Of a stretch of 64,000 nt of DNA, positions 43,986-52,648 are shown piece by piece; the first letter of the stretch is position 1; the number at the start of each line of letters is the position of its first letter. The notes below the pieces were generated by a model that was given only the letters and a program-made list of their open reading frames with translations, was not told where the DNA came from and made no database searches. This stretch comes from Imperialibacter sp. EC-SDR9. GTDB taxonomy: Bacteria > Bacteroidota > Bacteroidia > Cytophagales > Cyclobacteriaceae. Position numbers and translations under genes: made by a program. The stretch lies in assembly GCF_902498805.1 (NCBI RefSeq), contig NZ_LR701598.1, forward strand, positions 1-64,000, read 5' to 3'.

Positions 43986-44579
43986 ATGTCAACTATTAAT
44001 GTTTATCTTAAAAGAAATGATCTGATTGATCGGAGACCTCCAGTATCGCTGAATATCACTCCATCGGTAGATCTAATTCCCAGGTATGGTTTAAAAGAAT
44101 ACAACCTGGGCAATATGTCCGTTCTCTCGTTTGAAGATCATATACTTGAAGGACGCCATATGGTTTTCACAAACATGATCATTCCTGCATTTTTTGATCA
44201 ATCACCCATGGCGGCAAATGGAAGCAAAACTGAGGTTCACGGGCTTTTCCTTATTAACCTTGACAATTCTGGCGACAAAGCAAAGGCTTTTGTGGAAGAC
44301 AAGGAAATTGGTCCTTTTGGGTGCCCAAAGAGACTTCTTACGCAAGAAGATGACAAAGCTTACTTCACATTTAACAACCAACGTTTTTACCCATTTATTA
44401 TGACCGATTTCACCGTCGGCTATTACGTTTGTGATGGAAAGGCTGCCACAGGCAGTCAGCCTCCTTTGGCCTGGCCCGACTATTCGGAATACGAGATTGG
44501 GATAGCTCTCGACTCGCCGCTTACTTACGATGCAACGCTGGGGTTGTTCATCACCCGACAGGCTCGTGTGATTATTTGA
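43986..44579 (+). CDS. Unrecognised 197-aa protein
   Basis: I do not recognise this family. The protein has no signal peptide or membrane segment. It appears beta-rich (NMSVLSFEDHILEGRHMVFT; KAYFTFNNQRFYPFIMTDFT; TVGYYVCDGKAA) and ends TYDATLGLFITRQARVII. The starting TINVYLKRNDLI is also strand-like. Its codon usage resembles its neighbours. It stands alone between the FAS1 and CHAT genes, with its stop 29 bp from the convergent CHAT stop. A cytoplasmic or non-classically exported beta-sandwich protein is a guess. Confidence 0.75.
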   Translation: MSTINVYLKRNDLIDRRPPVSLNITPSVDLIPRYGLKEYNLGNMSVLSFEDHILEGRHMVFTNMIIPAFFDQSPMAANGSKTEVHGLFLINLDNSGDKAKAFVEDKEIGPFGCPKRLLTQEDDKAYFTFNNQRFYPFIMTDFTVGYYVCDGKAATGSQPPLAWPDYSEYEIGIALDSPLTYDATLGLFITRQARVII

Positions 44580-44608
44580 TGAAAGTTGGTATACAAAACT
44601 GAAAGAGG

Positions 44609-47461
44609 CTAGTACCCCGTGCAGACTAAACCAGCCCAGAAATGCGGATGGGCCGTGAGTTCATCCGCTTTTTCAATGTACTTTCTCTTAGCCATTGAAA
44701 GGCTCTCAGAGGCTAACTTTCCAGCCTTTAGTCCCAGATAGAATTGGTCAACCACCTGAGATGTTGTAGCGTCAGATAAATTCCATAGTGAAGCCACCAC
44801 ATTGGTCGCACCGGCCTGTTTGAATGCCCTCGCCAAACTGTAAGTTCCTTCACCTCGCACAATGGGGCCGTAAGCTGACTGGCAAGCAGTAAGCACAACC
44901 GTGTGTGCCTTCAATTGAAGTGGTGCTATTTCGAAACCATAAACCTGTGCCAATTCTCCCCCAGAGACAGAGTAACATTGTATTTTGTTTTCCAGGCGAT
45001 CTTTGTCACTGGAGGTTGCGTGAAGACCGATGTGCACCAAGTCGTACTCTAGTTCCAAATCTTCCAGCATCTGCTCCCTGGTCACCTGCTCATTTTCTCT
45101 CACTGTTAAATTAGTACCTTCAAAAACCCTGGCAATGGAAGCCAATTCTTTTCCGGTACCTGGCAGAGAGCTTAGCTGAAATTTCCCTCTGGTGAATGAA
45201 TACCCAAGAATTTTGTCAAACGATCTGACATACGCTTTATTCCCCAGCTGGTATACCCGAAGGCTGGGTGCGTAATGTATATTATGCTTTTTAACAAGAT
45301 AATCTGCATCCCGGTAGCTTCTTGAACTGTCTGGGGCCAGCACTTCAAATGGAAGGTGATCCAACGACCCGTCAGGGATAATCAGCAAGTTGTGTTTTAA
45401 GCTTTGCAGTGGCTCGATCAGCTTTAAATATAACTGCGACGACGCCACAGCAAAAGCTCTTTTTGCCACATCATTTTTTCTATCCGGCATGATTTGCAGC
45501 TGATCAGTTAATATACTCAGCGCATCAACGAAGGAATCATCTACTTCCAATCTTTCAAATTGAACGAAGCCTCCATATCTCAAAAAGTATACATGCTTGT
45601 CGTTCATAAAATACTGCACTATGGTCGTTTGTCTTTCATCAGCTAATTGGCTGAAATAATCATAAGACTTCGAACTCACCTTGTATTTGGCTTTGTAATA
45701 TTCCGGATATTCTTTCTCCATCACCTGATAGTACTGATCAGCTTGACGCAGGAGACCTGCCAGTTCAGGGGAGTCATATGCATTGCTTTGTTTCAATGCG
45801 GCAATTCTGGCCTTCAGTTGCAGTTCTTGATCTCTAAACGACTCTGGTACATCAGAAAAATAGTCGTGGTTCCTGGCGAGCAAATCCTGGTAGACAATTA
45901 ATCCCTTGCTTCTTTCCATAAACAAATGCGCCTGACTCAGGAACGTTGTATCGCCTGTTGACTTATATAGGTAGTAGCTAGTTTCGATACCCCCCGAATA
46001 AATCAAACTCCCCTGGCGTAAAAACATCAGCAGCGCATCCTCTTCTACTACCCTTATTTGTTGAAACATCAACGAATCTATGATCTGATATAATTCAAAC
46101 GATCGAAGCAGGCTTCTTTCGTCAGAAATATTGCTCTTGTACCTATCAAGTTGTATTTCAGCCAATTGCCGATAGTTAACAAAATTAAAGGCATGACCAG
46201 CGATTTCCGGCCCAATGATGTCATCCCAAGAAACATCCTCTCCTCTGAATGATGTAAAATAGGTCAGGGAATTGAAGATTGAAGCTTCCGCTTTTTCAAA
46301 TTCCCCAATCGATCTATAAAGGTCAGTGAGCACAAAATTAGCCTCCCCTACCTGCACTATGTCTGCCAACTTTTGTCTGGAAAAATGAGCGACGGCTCTT
46401 TCGTAAGCGCCAATACTCGCCTGAACGTTTCCTCTCAAGAAGTGATAAAAGCCATACAAGCGGTCGGTACTCACTACAGCGCTATTGGCAAACCGAGCAG
46501 GCAAACGCTCAAGTCGTGACATGTGATACCGAAACAAGGAATCGTTGTTGACGATCATTTCATGTAGGGCTCTTTCCCTCAACAGCTTAGCCAGGCTAAC
46601 GGTGTCTCCGTGCAATTGGATTTTTTCGTCCGCCAACTGATAATAGTAAGTGGCCGAATCGAATTTCTCCATTCGTCGCATCAGTGTTGCCTTCAGTATA
46701 AGCAACTCATGCAGGTTCTTGTTACGAGGCTTTTGCCTTAGACCCTCTTCCGTGTAGCCAAGGGCCGCCACGAAATCCCTGTTGGTAATAGCCACTTCTG
46801 AAAGTTGCACGAGAAGCCTCGGTATGTGGGGTGACAGTTCCTGAAATTCACCAGCCATGTCAAGCGCCTCCTTGTAGTAATAATATGACGAGTCAGTTTC
46901 GCCGTGCACCATCTGATGGCACCAGGCAAGTTGCTCCAGCATAGTAAAATATTCGAAAGTCCCCTTTTTGTCGTCAGATCGAAGTAAGGCACCAACATGG
47001 TAAAAGTTCTTAAGTCCCGAACGGCCATTTCTGGTTTCAGCAATGCCCTGAAGGAGGCTTTCCGATACCTTTTGGCTGACAGTAGTAGCCTCCGGCAGTC
47101 CGGTTGGAAGAATGCTTAGCGTATCACTCGCCAGGAAACGGCATAGTTCCCTGTTGATGGAAGCATACACTTTTTCCTCAGGCCCTGATACTTTTACCAG
47201 GCTATCGTACAGTTCATAAGCCTGCTGGTATTCTCCTGCGTTCCTTTGTTGATCGGCTAGCGAAATAGAGGGCGAAAAACTGTGTGTAGACGACAGATTC
47301 TGTTCAAGCTCTCTGTTTTCCTCAGGGCTGCAAGCTGCCGTAAGAGCAAAGATCAGCACTACCAAAGCTTGCTTGCATCGCAGGCTGTAGAAGCTTTTTT
47401 TTATCAAAGAAACAAAAGCATTTCCCCCACCTGAAAAGCATTTACTGTTGGCGTCCGTCAT
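44609..47461 (-). CDS. TPR-CHAT protease-like lipoprotein
   Basis: A 950-aa protein. A hydrophobic segment ending in ALTAAC (Cys ~44) looks like a lipobox preceded by an unusually long N-terminal extension. Residues ~70-470 are TPR-like helical repeats (YQQAYELYDSLVKV, AALGYTEEGLRQKP). The C-terminal ~280 residues are a CHAT domain of the caspase fold with the catalytic pair H814 (HIGLHAT) and C860 (LTACQSA), followed by the usual GTYSLARAFKQAGA and SLWNLSD motifs. An active cysteine protease is likely. If the lipobox is used, it acts in the periplasm. Confidence 0.88.
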   Translation of the reverse strand: MTDANSKCFSGGGNAFVSLIKKSFYSLRCKQALVVLIFALTAACSPEENRELEQNLSSTHSFSPSISLADQQRNAGEYQQAYELYDSLVKVSGPEEKVYASINRELCRFLASDTLSILPTGLPEATTVSQKVSESLLQGIAETRNGRSGLKNFYHVGALLRSDDKKGTFEYFTMLEQLAWCHQMVHGETDSSYYYYKEALDMAGEFQELSPHIPRLLVQLSEVAITNRDFVAALGYTEEGLRQKPRNKNLHELLILKATLMRRMEKFDSATYYYQLADEKIQLHGDTVSLAKLLRERALHEMIVNNDSLFRYHMSRLERLPARFANSAVVSTDRLYGFYHFLRGNVQASIGAYERAVAHFSRQKLADIVQVGEANFVLTDLYRSIGEFEKAEASIFNSLTYFTSFRGEDVSWDDIIGPEIAGHAFNFVNYRQLAEIQLDRYKSNISDERSLLRSFELYQIIDSLMFQQIRVVEEDALLMFLRQGSLIYSGGIETSYYLYKSTGDTTFLSQAHLFMERSKGLIVYQDLLARNHDYFSDVPESFRDQELQLKARIAALKQSNAYDSPELAGLLRQADQYYQVMEKEYPEYYKAKYKVSSKSYDYFSQLADERQTTIVQYFMNDKHVYFLRYGGFVQFERLEVDDSFVDALSILTDQLQIMPDRKNDVAKRAFAVASSQLYLKLIEPLQSLKHNLLIIPDGSLDHLPFEVLAPDSSRSYRDADYLVKKHNIHYAPSLRVYQLGNKAYVRSFDKILGYSFTRGKFQLSSLPGTGKELASIARVFEGTNLTVRENEQVTREQMLEDLELEYDLVHIGLHATSSDKDRLENKIQCYSVSGGELAQVYGFEIAPLQLKAHTVVLTACQSAYGPIVRGEGTYSLARAFKQAGATNVVASLWNLSDATTSQVVDQFYLGLKAGKLASESLSMAKRKYIEKADELTAHPHFWAGLVCTGY

Positions 47462-47633
47462 AGAACCGGTCTCCCGAGGTATTTAGTTAGGTATAATTGC
47501 ACACAGTTGCTTTGGAAAAGTAAAGTTTAGGGATCGTGAAAGCAAAGGTGGTATTGGAAATTGTGCATTAACAGGTTTGCCAGACAAAAAAACGAGTTTA
47601 AAATGCTTACATTCCAATAGTAAAAGCAAGCGT

Positions 47634-48671
47634 ATGCTTCATGCCCGAAGAACATTCATTAAGAAATCTGTTGCTGCTTCGCTGGCCGGAATGCTGCCGT
47701 TTGATCAATTCGTTCTATCTATGCCTCTTCAAGACACATCTTACATCGACTATCAGGCCTCTCAGCGCAAAAAACTGCTTGGGCTGTTGGGAGACTTACC
47801 CACCCAGCATACGCCCAAGCCTCCGCAACTAGTTAGAAAAGAAAAGCGCAACGGCTACACCCTGGAGCACCTGGAGTTCGACTTCAACGGGCTGGAAAAG
47901 GTGCCTGGTATCCTGCTCGTGCCCGACAACCTGAAAAGCAAAGCACCCTGCATGCTCTACTGCCATGCCCACTTTGGCACCTATGAAGTGGGAAAAGAAG
48001 AACTACTCAACGGCCGAACTGTGATGCCGGCCTATGCCGAAGTATATGCGCAAAAGGGCATCATGACGCTGGCCATCGATAGCTGGTGCTTTGGCGAAAG
48101 GAACCGGTTGAAAAATGGTGCATTTGGTGAGGCCGACACCTTCAAGGAAATGCTATGGAAAGGGCAGACCCTTTTCGGTATGATGCTTTGGGATGAAATG
48201 AAAGCCCTCGACTACCTGCTGGCCCGGCCGGAAGCCGACGCCAGCCGGGTGGGTGTGTTCGGGCTTTCTATGGGCGCTACCAAAGCCTGGTGGCTGGCGG
48301 CGCTCGACACCCGCATCACCACCTGCCTCGACCTCTGCTGCCTCACCGACTTTGATGAGCTGATGAAAATCGGCAATCTCAGCGGCCATGGCATCTACTA
48401 CTATGTACCTTCGTTGCTCAAGCATTTTTATACCAGCACCATCAATGAACTCATTGTTCCCCGCCCTCACCTCAGCCTCAATGGCCGGCTGGACCTGTTG
48501 ACACCACCCGCTGGAGTGGAAAAGGTGAGATATTACCTGCTGCCGCTGTATAAGCAGCGTGGCCGGGAAGAAGATTGCCTCATCGAGCTCTTTGATTGTC
48601 CGCATGAAGAGCTGCCTGAGATGCGGAAGCTGGTGGTGGGGTGGTTGGATAAGTATTTGGTGAGGGGGTGA
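47634..48671 (+). CDS. Secreted alpha/beta hydrolase (acetyl-xylan-esterase/dienelactone-hydrolase-like)
   Basis: 345 aa from ATG 47634 (MLHARRTFIKKSVAASLAGM), which gives a twin-arginine-like leader; an in-frame TTG 57 bp upstream adds no conserved sequence. The hydrolase domain has CHAHFGTYE (oxyanion region), the nucleophile elbow GLSMGATKAWW and a late histidine (CPHEELPE). It resembles large Bacteroidota esterases that deacetylate glycans. It stands alone, and its start is divergent from the CHAT gene with a 172-bp gap. Confidence 0.82.
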   Translation: MLHARRTFIKKSVAASLAGMLPFDQFVLSMPLQDTSYIDYQASQRKKLLGLLGDLPTQHTPKPPQLVRKEKRNGYTLEHLEFDFNGLEKVPGILLVPDNLKSKAPCMLYCHAHFGTYEVGKEELLNGRTVMPAYAEVYAQKGIMTLAIDSWCFGERNRLKNGAFGEADTFKEMLWKGQTLFGMMLWDEMKALDYLLARPEADASRVGVFGLSMGATKAWWLAALDTRITTCLDLCCLTDFDELMKIGNLSGHGIYYYVPSLLKHFYTSTINELIVPRPHLSLNGRLDLLTPPAGVEKVRYYLLPLYKQRGREEDCLIELFDCPHEELPEMRKLVVGWLDKYLVRG

Positions 48672-48687
48672 ACAAGCTCAAATTCTT

Positions 48688-48841
48688 CGGTAATTGCGAG
48701 TCACTAGTCCAAATTTCACGTCAGCAGATTGTTTTTGTGACGTGGCAATCTGTCAGAGGTGACTGCTAACTCGAACAGATTGCCACGGCTGTTGGTGTTA
48801 GGTGATTTATGTAATATTTATCGGCAGCCTCGCAATTACCG
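48688..48841. repeat. 154-bp inverted-repeat element
   Basis: The ends are CGGTAATTGCGAG (48688-48700) and its exact complement (48829-48841). Inside, CGTGGCAATCTGT (48741-48753) pairs with ACAGATTGCCACG (48775-48787). It has no ORF. The structure is that of a dispersed palindromic repeat or short MITE. It occupies most of the gap 48672-48881, next to the relic of the XRE gene. Confidence 0.75.
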
Positions 48842-48881
48842 CTTGTGGAGAATGATTTGAAGAACAACCTCAGCAATGCCC

Positions 48882-48944
48882 CTAATCCTCCTCCCTAAAC
48901 TCCAAAATATCCCCCGAATGGCATTCAAATGCGTGTTTGAGACT
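48882..48944 (-). pseudogene. Displaced 3' tail of the XRE regulator gene
   Basis: On the minus strand this encodes KHAFECHSGDILEFREED and then TAG. This closely matches the C-terminus of the intact regulator at 49747 (ILKCQPGDILEFREEN). Nothing upstream of these ~18 codons remains; the higBA operator begins at once. It is the second case in the window of a truncated 3' end beyond a toxin-antitoxin module. Confidence 0.75.
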
Positions 48945-48982
48945 AATAGTTCACAAAATGTGAACTATTTAATTTATCTTTG
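48945..48982 (+). promoter_or_regulatory. higBA (second module) operator and promoter
   Basis: AATAGTTCACA-AAA-TGTGAACTATT (48945-48969) is a perfect 11-bp inverted repeat. It is followed by the -7 box TATCTTTG (48975-48982), 11 bp before the toxin ATG. The operator covers the expected -33 region, as at the other higBA. Confidence 0.72.
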
Positions 48983-48993
48983 CTGTTGCAGAT

Positions 48994-49326
48994 ATGAGGG
49001 TTCACCTGATCAAGAAAAAGACAATTGAAAACTATGTGGCTGTTCACTCGCAGTTCAGACATAGTTTTACAAATTGGCTGGAAAAGTTAAAGTTTGCCGA
49101 TTGGAGTGAACCAGGAGACATTAAGAGCACATTCAATGCAGCAGATTTGTTAGGCAATGGCAGTAGCAGAGTAATATTTAATATCGCTGGCAACAATTGC
49201 AGGATGATATGCAAATATGCTTTTGGAAGTAGCACAACCCACCTGTTTGTATGCTGGATTGGCACTCACGCCGAGTATGACAAACTCTGCAAAAGCAATT
49301 TACAATACACCGTTAGCAGCTTTTAG
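48994..49326 (+). CDS. higB: HigB-type mRNA interferase toxin (second module)
   Basis: A 110-aa HigB-family toxin. It shares MRV..KKTIENYVAVHSQF, KFADWSEPGDIKSTFNAADL, RVIFNIAGNNCRMI and WIGTHAEYDKL with the copy at 4523-4819, but overall identity is modest, so the two are not a recent duplication. It is first in the operon, with higA 4 bp after its stop. It reads opposite to the regulator operon downstream. Confidence 0.86.
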   Translation: MRVHLIKKKTIENYVAVHSQFRHSFTNWLEKLKFADWSEPGDIKSTFNAADLLGNGSSRVIFNIAGNNCRMICKYAFGSSTTHLFVCWIGTHAEYDKLCKSNLQYTVSSF

Positions 49327-49330
49327 CGAT

Positions 49331-49750
49331 ATGGAAACTTTAAAATACACGGTAATTAAAAGTGATCACCAGTACCACAAATACTGTGCACAACTGGAAG
49401 ATCTCCTGGATTCAAATCAAAATGCCAATATTGCCGACGAGATAGATCTGCTCACACTGTTGATAGAAAAGTATGACGAAGAGAACAACACCTTTGATGA
49501 GACTGACCCGGTAAGCCTCCTCCGCTCTTTCATGGAAGAACAAGAAATGAAATCAAAAGACCTTGTTGATCTTTTGGGTATAAGCAAAGGCTATGTCTCT
49601 GATATTTTAAACTATAAAAAAGGGATGTCGAAAGAAGTGATCCGCAAGCTCTCTACTCATTTCAAAGTAAGGCAAGAGGCTTTTAACCGGCCCTATCCTT
49701 TGTTCGGCACAAAGGCAACTGTGCAAAAGCATGCCAGCCTCGCCAACTAA
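49331..49750 (+). CDS. higA: HigA-type antitoxin, XRE family (second module)
   Basis: 139 aa from ATG 49331 (METLKYTVIKSDHQYHKYC); longer in-frame starts would run back through higB. A helical N-terminal half (~1-75) is followed by a Cro/C1 helix-turn-helix (KSKDLVDLLGISKGYVSDIL). The C-terminal ~20 residues (NRPYPLFGTKATVQKHASLA) extend beyond the copy at 4163. The stop TAA overlaps the TAG of the convergent XRE gene (CTAA). Confidence 0.85.
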   Translation: METLKYTVIKSDHQYHKYCAQLEDLLDSNQNANIADEIDLLTLLIEKYDEENNTFDETDPVSLLRSFMEEQEMKSKDLVDLLGISKGYVSDILNYKKGMSKEVIRKLSTHFKVRQEAFNRPYPLFGTKATVQKHASLAN

Positions 49751-49956
49751 TTCTCTTCCCTGAATTCCAAAATATCTCCCGGCTGGCACTTCAGTATTTT
49801 ACAAATAGCTTCCAGCGTAGAAAACCGCACTGCCTTCGCCTTGCCAGTTTTGAGTATGGAAAGATTGGCTTCAGTGATACCCAGCCTGTCAGCCAAATCC
49901 TTGGAACGGATCTTCCGTTTGGCCATCATTACATCGAGGTTGACTATGATCGGCAT
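49747..49956 (-). CDS. XRE-family regulator of the DUF2975 operon
   Basis: A 69-aa single-domain helix-turn-helix of the YozG type (MAKRKIRSKDLADRLGITEA, LSILKTGKAKAVRFSTLEAI) ending CQPGDILEFREEN. It follows the DUF2975 gene with a TGATG overlap, the usual pairing of this regulator with DUF2975 membrane proteins. The membrane proteins may modulate its activity (family inference). A truncated second copy of its 3' end lies at 48882. Confidence 0.85.
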   Translation of the reverse strand: MPIIVNLDVMMAKRKIRSKDLADRLGITEANLSILKTGKAKAVRFSTLEAICKILKCQPGDILEFREEN

Positions 49957-50564
49957 CAGATAGTAAGTTCGTTTTCCTGCTGAATTTCCTGTCCTTGTTC
50001 GAAGGCTACGCCCAGCACCATAATGATGAGGCCCAATAGAAATATGGTGAAGTCAAAAGACGAGCCTGAAACAACCTTTAGTCCCTCAAACGGGTAATTA
50101 TATTCAAGCCACCACACCATGGCCTTCGCCACCAACCAATTGATAAATGGGGCAATCACAATCAGCAAACCGAGCAATTTCACTCTTTGTATATTGTCCT
50201 TATTGAAAGAGTTGCTTCTTCTCACGTCGTTGATAATGCTTTTGAAAACAAAGAGCACATAGGTCAGGTATCCAACAGACAGGTACACAATCGAAAGTAG
50301 TAGTGCTTTCAAGCCTCCGTCAATGGGTTGGCTTAATTTCATAGTGTCTACCCTGATTTTGAACGATTCGGGAATACTGTTCGCCAGGGTTTCGCCAAGG
50401 CTTTTCTGCAATTCATCCGACTGCACCCTGAGATGGGGTTCGCTCATCTCGTAATACCTGCCTTCCTTCATAGTCACCAGAGAAACAGTGCCTACGGCCA
50501 CGCCCAGCCACAGCAACAACATAAGGAAGGTGATGACACCCTGAGCGATATTGAGTTTTTTCAT
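49956..50564 (-). CDS. DUF2975 membrane protein
   Basis: A 202-aa protein with four TM helices: ~8-30, ~85-108, ~128-152 and ~170-190. A periplasmic or extracellular region lies between the first two (TMKEGRYYEMSEPHLRVQSD). It ends with FEQGQEIQQENELTI, identical in type to its paralog upstream. DUF2975 proteins are usually encoded with a small XRE regulator, as here. Function is unestablished; a membrane sensor that controls the regulator is plausible. Confidence 0.82.
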   Translation of the reverse strand: MKKLNIAQGVITFLMLLLWLGVAVGTVSLVTMKEGRYYEMSEPHLRVQSDELQKSLGETLANSIPESFKIRVDTMKLSQPIDGGLKALLLSIVYLSVGYLTYVLFVFKSIINDVRRSNSFNKDNIQRVKLLGLLIVIAPFINWLVAKAMVWWLEYNYPFEGLKVVSGSSFDFTIFLLGLIIMVLGVAFEQGQEIQQENELTI

Positions 50565-50628
50565 ATCATCAATTTTACAACTACAAGCTATTTAAGAATT
50601 GAATAGAACCGTCTAAAAAGCGCTCTTC

Positions 50629-51234
50629 CTAAATTGTCAGTTCGTTTTCCTCCTGTATTTTCTGGCCCTGCTCGAAGGCTACGCCGAGCACCACAATCAG
50701 CAGTCCAAGTATGAACACCGGCCAGCCCAGATTGGCGTCTGTTTCCAGGGTCATTCCTTCGAAATGAAATCGACTATCGATCCAAAAAGAGAAAAAAACA
50801 TTGAGCATCCACTCTCCCAAAGGAGCAAGCACAACCAGCGTACCGATAAGCTTCACTCTCTTGCTACTGCTCAGGTTGAACGGTGTCCCCTTCATTACGT
50901 CATGAATGATCGTTGCTATGAGCCAAAGTATCCAGAGCATATAGCCCGACACCATGAACATCATTGCAATTACAATCAGTCTTAGATTGAGATGTACCGG
51001 CAGCCTCATTTCCAGCGTTTCCACAGAAAGCAGCATGGGCTTATCCGGCACAGGCAACTGCGACCTCAACACTTCCTGCAATTGATCCGATTTGATTACC
51101 CAATGCGGCTGTTCAATCTCGATAAACACCCCTTCCTTCATCGACGCAATGAAGATGGTAACGAACACCATCCCTAAAATCAGCAAGCCCATGCTGGCTT
51201 TAATAATGATGCGAATGATGCGAAGCTTATTCAT
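50629..51234 (-). CDS. DUF2975 membrane protein (paralog)
   Basis: A 201-aa paralog of the next gene, with the same four TM helices, an external segment (SMKEGVFIEIEQPHWVIKSD) and a nearly identical C-terminus (FEQGQKIQEENELTI). It is first in the three-gene operon DUF2975-DUF2975-XRE. The two copies are clearly diverged in the external segment, so they may form a hetero-oligomer or recognise different signals. Confidence 0.82.
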   Translation of the reverse strand: MNKLRIIRIIIKASMGLLILGMVFVTIFIASMKEGVFIEIEQPHWVIKSDQLQEVLRSQLPVPDKPMLLSVETLEMRLPVHLNLRLIVIAMMFMVSGYMLWILWLIATIIHDVMKGTPFNLSSSKRVKLIGTLVVLAPLGEWMLNVFFSFWIDSRFHFEGMTLETDANLGWPVFILGLLIVVLGVAFEQGQKIQEENELTI

Positions 51235-51365
51235 GTTATGCGAAAATTAATTATTGATAAACAATAATAATATATCTTTTATTAATGTCAAATAATATTG
51301 AGGAAATTCATACTTCGTCAAAATGAGGTATAAGGGACTCAAATGAAAAACTGCATTCAAAGGAA

Positions 51366-51397
51366 ACAAAAAAGGCCTGCCCCAAAGAGCAGACCTG
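51366..51397 (-). terminator. Rho-independent terminator of the esterase operon
   Basis: On the minus strand AGGTCTGC pairs with GCAGGCCT (one mismatch) around an 8-base loop, followed by TTTTTTG. It lies 29 bp after the stop of the last esterase gene (51426). Confidence 0.75.
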
Positions 51398-51425
51398 AAA
51401 CCATAAATCGAGTGAAAACCAGTTC

Positions 51426-52622
51426 CTACCTGAACAGCATCGGTGCAAACTGCGACAGGTAAACCCGCCAGTTTCGCCAGATATGGCCACCTTCGCTTTC
51501 GACATATTCATATTTCATTCCCATACTGTCGAGCTTTGCACGGTACTCCTCGTTGGCTTTGTAAAGGAAGTCTGTTTTGCCGATGGCGACCCAGTAAAGC
51601 TTATAGCCATTGTCCATTTGCTTCTTCAGTGTACCGTCGAAGTCGGAATACACTTTGCCTGTGGCATCGTCTCTCGACATGATAGCGGCTGAGAACAGTC
51701 CCACATAATCAAACGTGTTAGGGTAATAGCGTGATATATGTAAAGAATGAAAGCCACCCATGGAAAGGCCGGCAATGGCCCGGTTGGCTTTGTCTGCCTT
51801 CACCCTGTAGTTGGCTTCAGTGAATTTGACGATGTCCATAAAGTTGGCCTCGTAAGTACCGTCCATTGTCTTTGCAACCATGAACTGCGGCTTATAGAAC
51901 CCCTCACTACCCTCGCCCGGCGCAGCGTCCTGGATCACATTGCCATTGGGCATCACCACAATCATAGGTTTTACTTTGTCTTGTGCAATCATGTTGTCCA
52001 TGATTTGCGCAGTACGGCCCAGCGCTAGCCACGCTTCTTCGTCGCCACCGGCGCCATGCAACAGATACAGCACGGGATATTTCTCTGTCGATTTTTCGTA
52101 CCCTGGCGGTGTATAAATAGTGAGCCTACGGTCCATTTTCAGTCCCGGCGAATCATACCAGCGACGGGTTACGGTACCATGTGGAATATCCATCACTTTA
52201 TAAAGGTCGGCCTGTCCTCCGCCAATGATGAACAAATTGGTAAGCGAAGCCACATCCCTGATGATGAACGGATTGCTTGGATCGATTGTCCTCAAACCAT
52301 CTACGATGAAGGAATAGTTATATAACTCTGAGCTCAATGGACCTGTTTTATACGACCAGACTCCGTTTTCATCTTTGGTCAGCAAAGCGCTGCCTGGTGC
52401 GTCAAACTCGCCCCTTTCTGTTTTTATTTTCACTGTCGGCAAAAAGTCACCTGTCACCTTAACCGTGTCGGCATTGGGTGCCATAAACCGAAACGTGACT
52501 GAATTATCAGGGAGGATTTCCGGCGAAACAATCTGTTGTCCGCCAAACAGCGACTGCTGGGCGTAGGAACCAAACCCAATAAGGGTTGTAAACAGGATAA
52601 GTAAGAGCTTGTTATTTTTCAT
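51426..52622 (-). CDS. Secreted esterase with N-terminal E-set/CBM48-like domain (copy 3)
   Basis: A 398-aa protein with signal peptide (1-21, SYAQ). Residues ~30-130 form an E-set domain as in CBM48 (VTFRFMAPNADTVKVTGDF, NGVWSYKTGPL, YNYSFIVDGL). Residues ~150-398 are an esterase of the enterochelin-esterase/feruloyl-esterase (XynZ-like) family, with LLHGAGGDEEAW, nucleophile S287 in GLSMGG and H380 in GGHIWRNWR. It is a periplasmic or secreted enzyme that probably removes ester groups from plant or algal polysaccharides. It is last in a three-gene operon of paralogs. Confidence 0.9.
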   Translation of the reverse strand: MKNNKLLLILFTTLIGFGSYAQQSLFGGQQIVSPEILPDNSVTFRFMAPNADTVKVTGDFLPTVKIKTERGEFDAPGSALLTKDENGVWSYKTGPLSSELYNYSFIVDGLRTIDPSNPFIIRDVASLTNLFIIGGGQADLYKVMDIPHGTVTRRWYDSPGLKMDRRLTIYTPPGYEKSTEKYPVLYLLHGAGGDEEAWLALGRTAQIMDNMIAQDKVKPMIVVMPNGNVIQDAAPGEGSEGFYKPQFMVAKTMDGTYEANFMDIVKFTEANYRVKADKANRAIAGLSMGGFHSLHISRYYPNTFDYVGLFSAAIMSRDDATGKVYSDFDGTLKKQMDNGYKLYWVAIGKTDFLYKANEEYRAKLDSMGMKYEYVESEGGHIWRNWRVYLSQFAPMLFR

Positions 52623-52648
52623 TTTTATGATTTTTTAAACGTCGGTTT

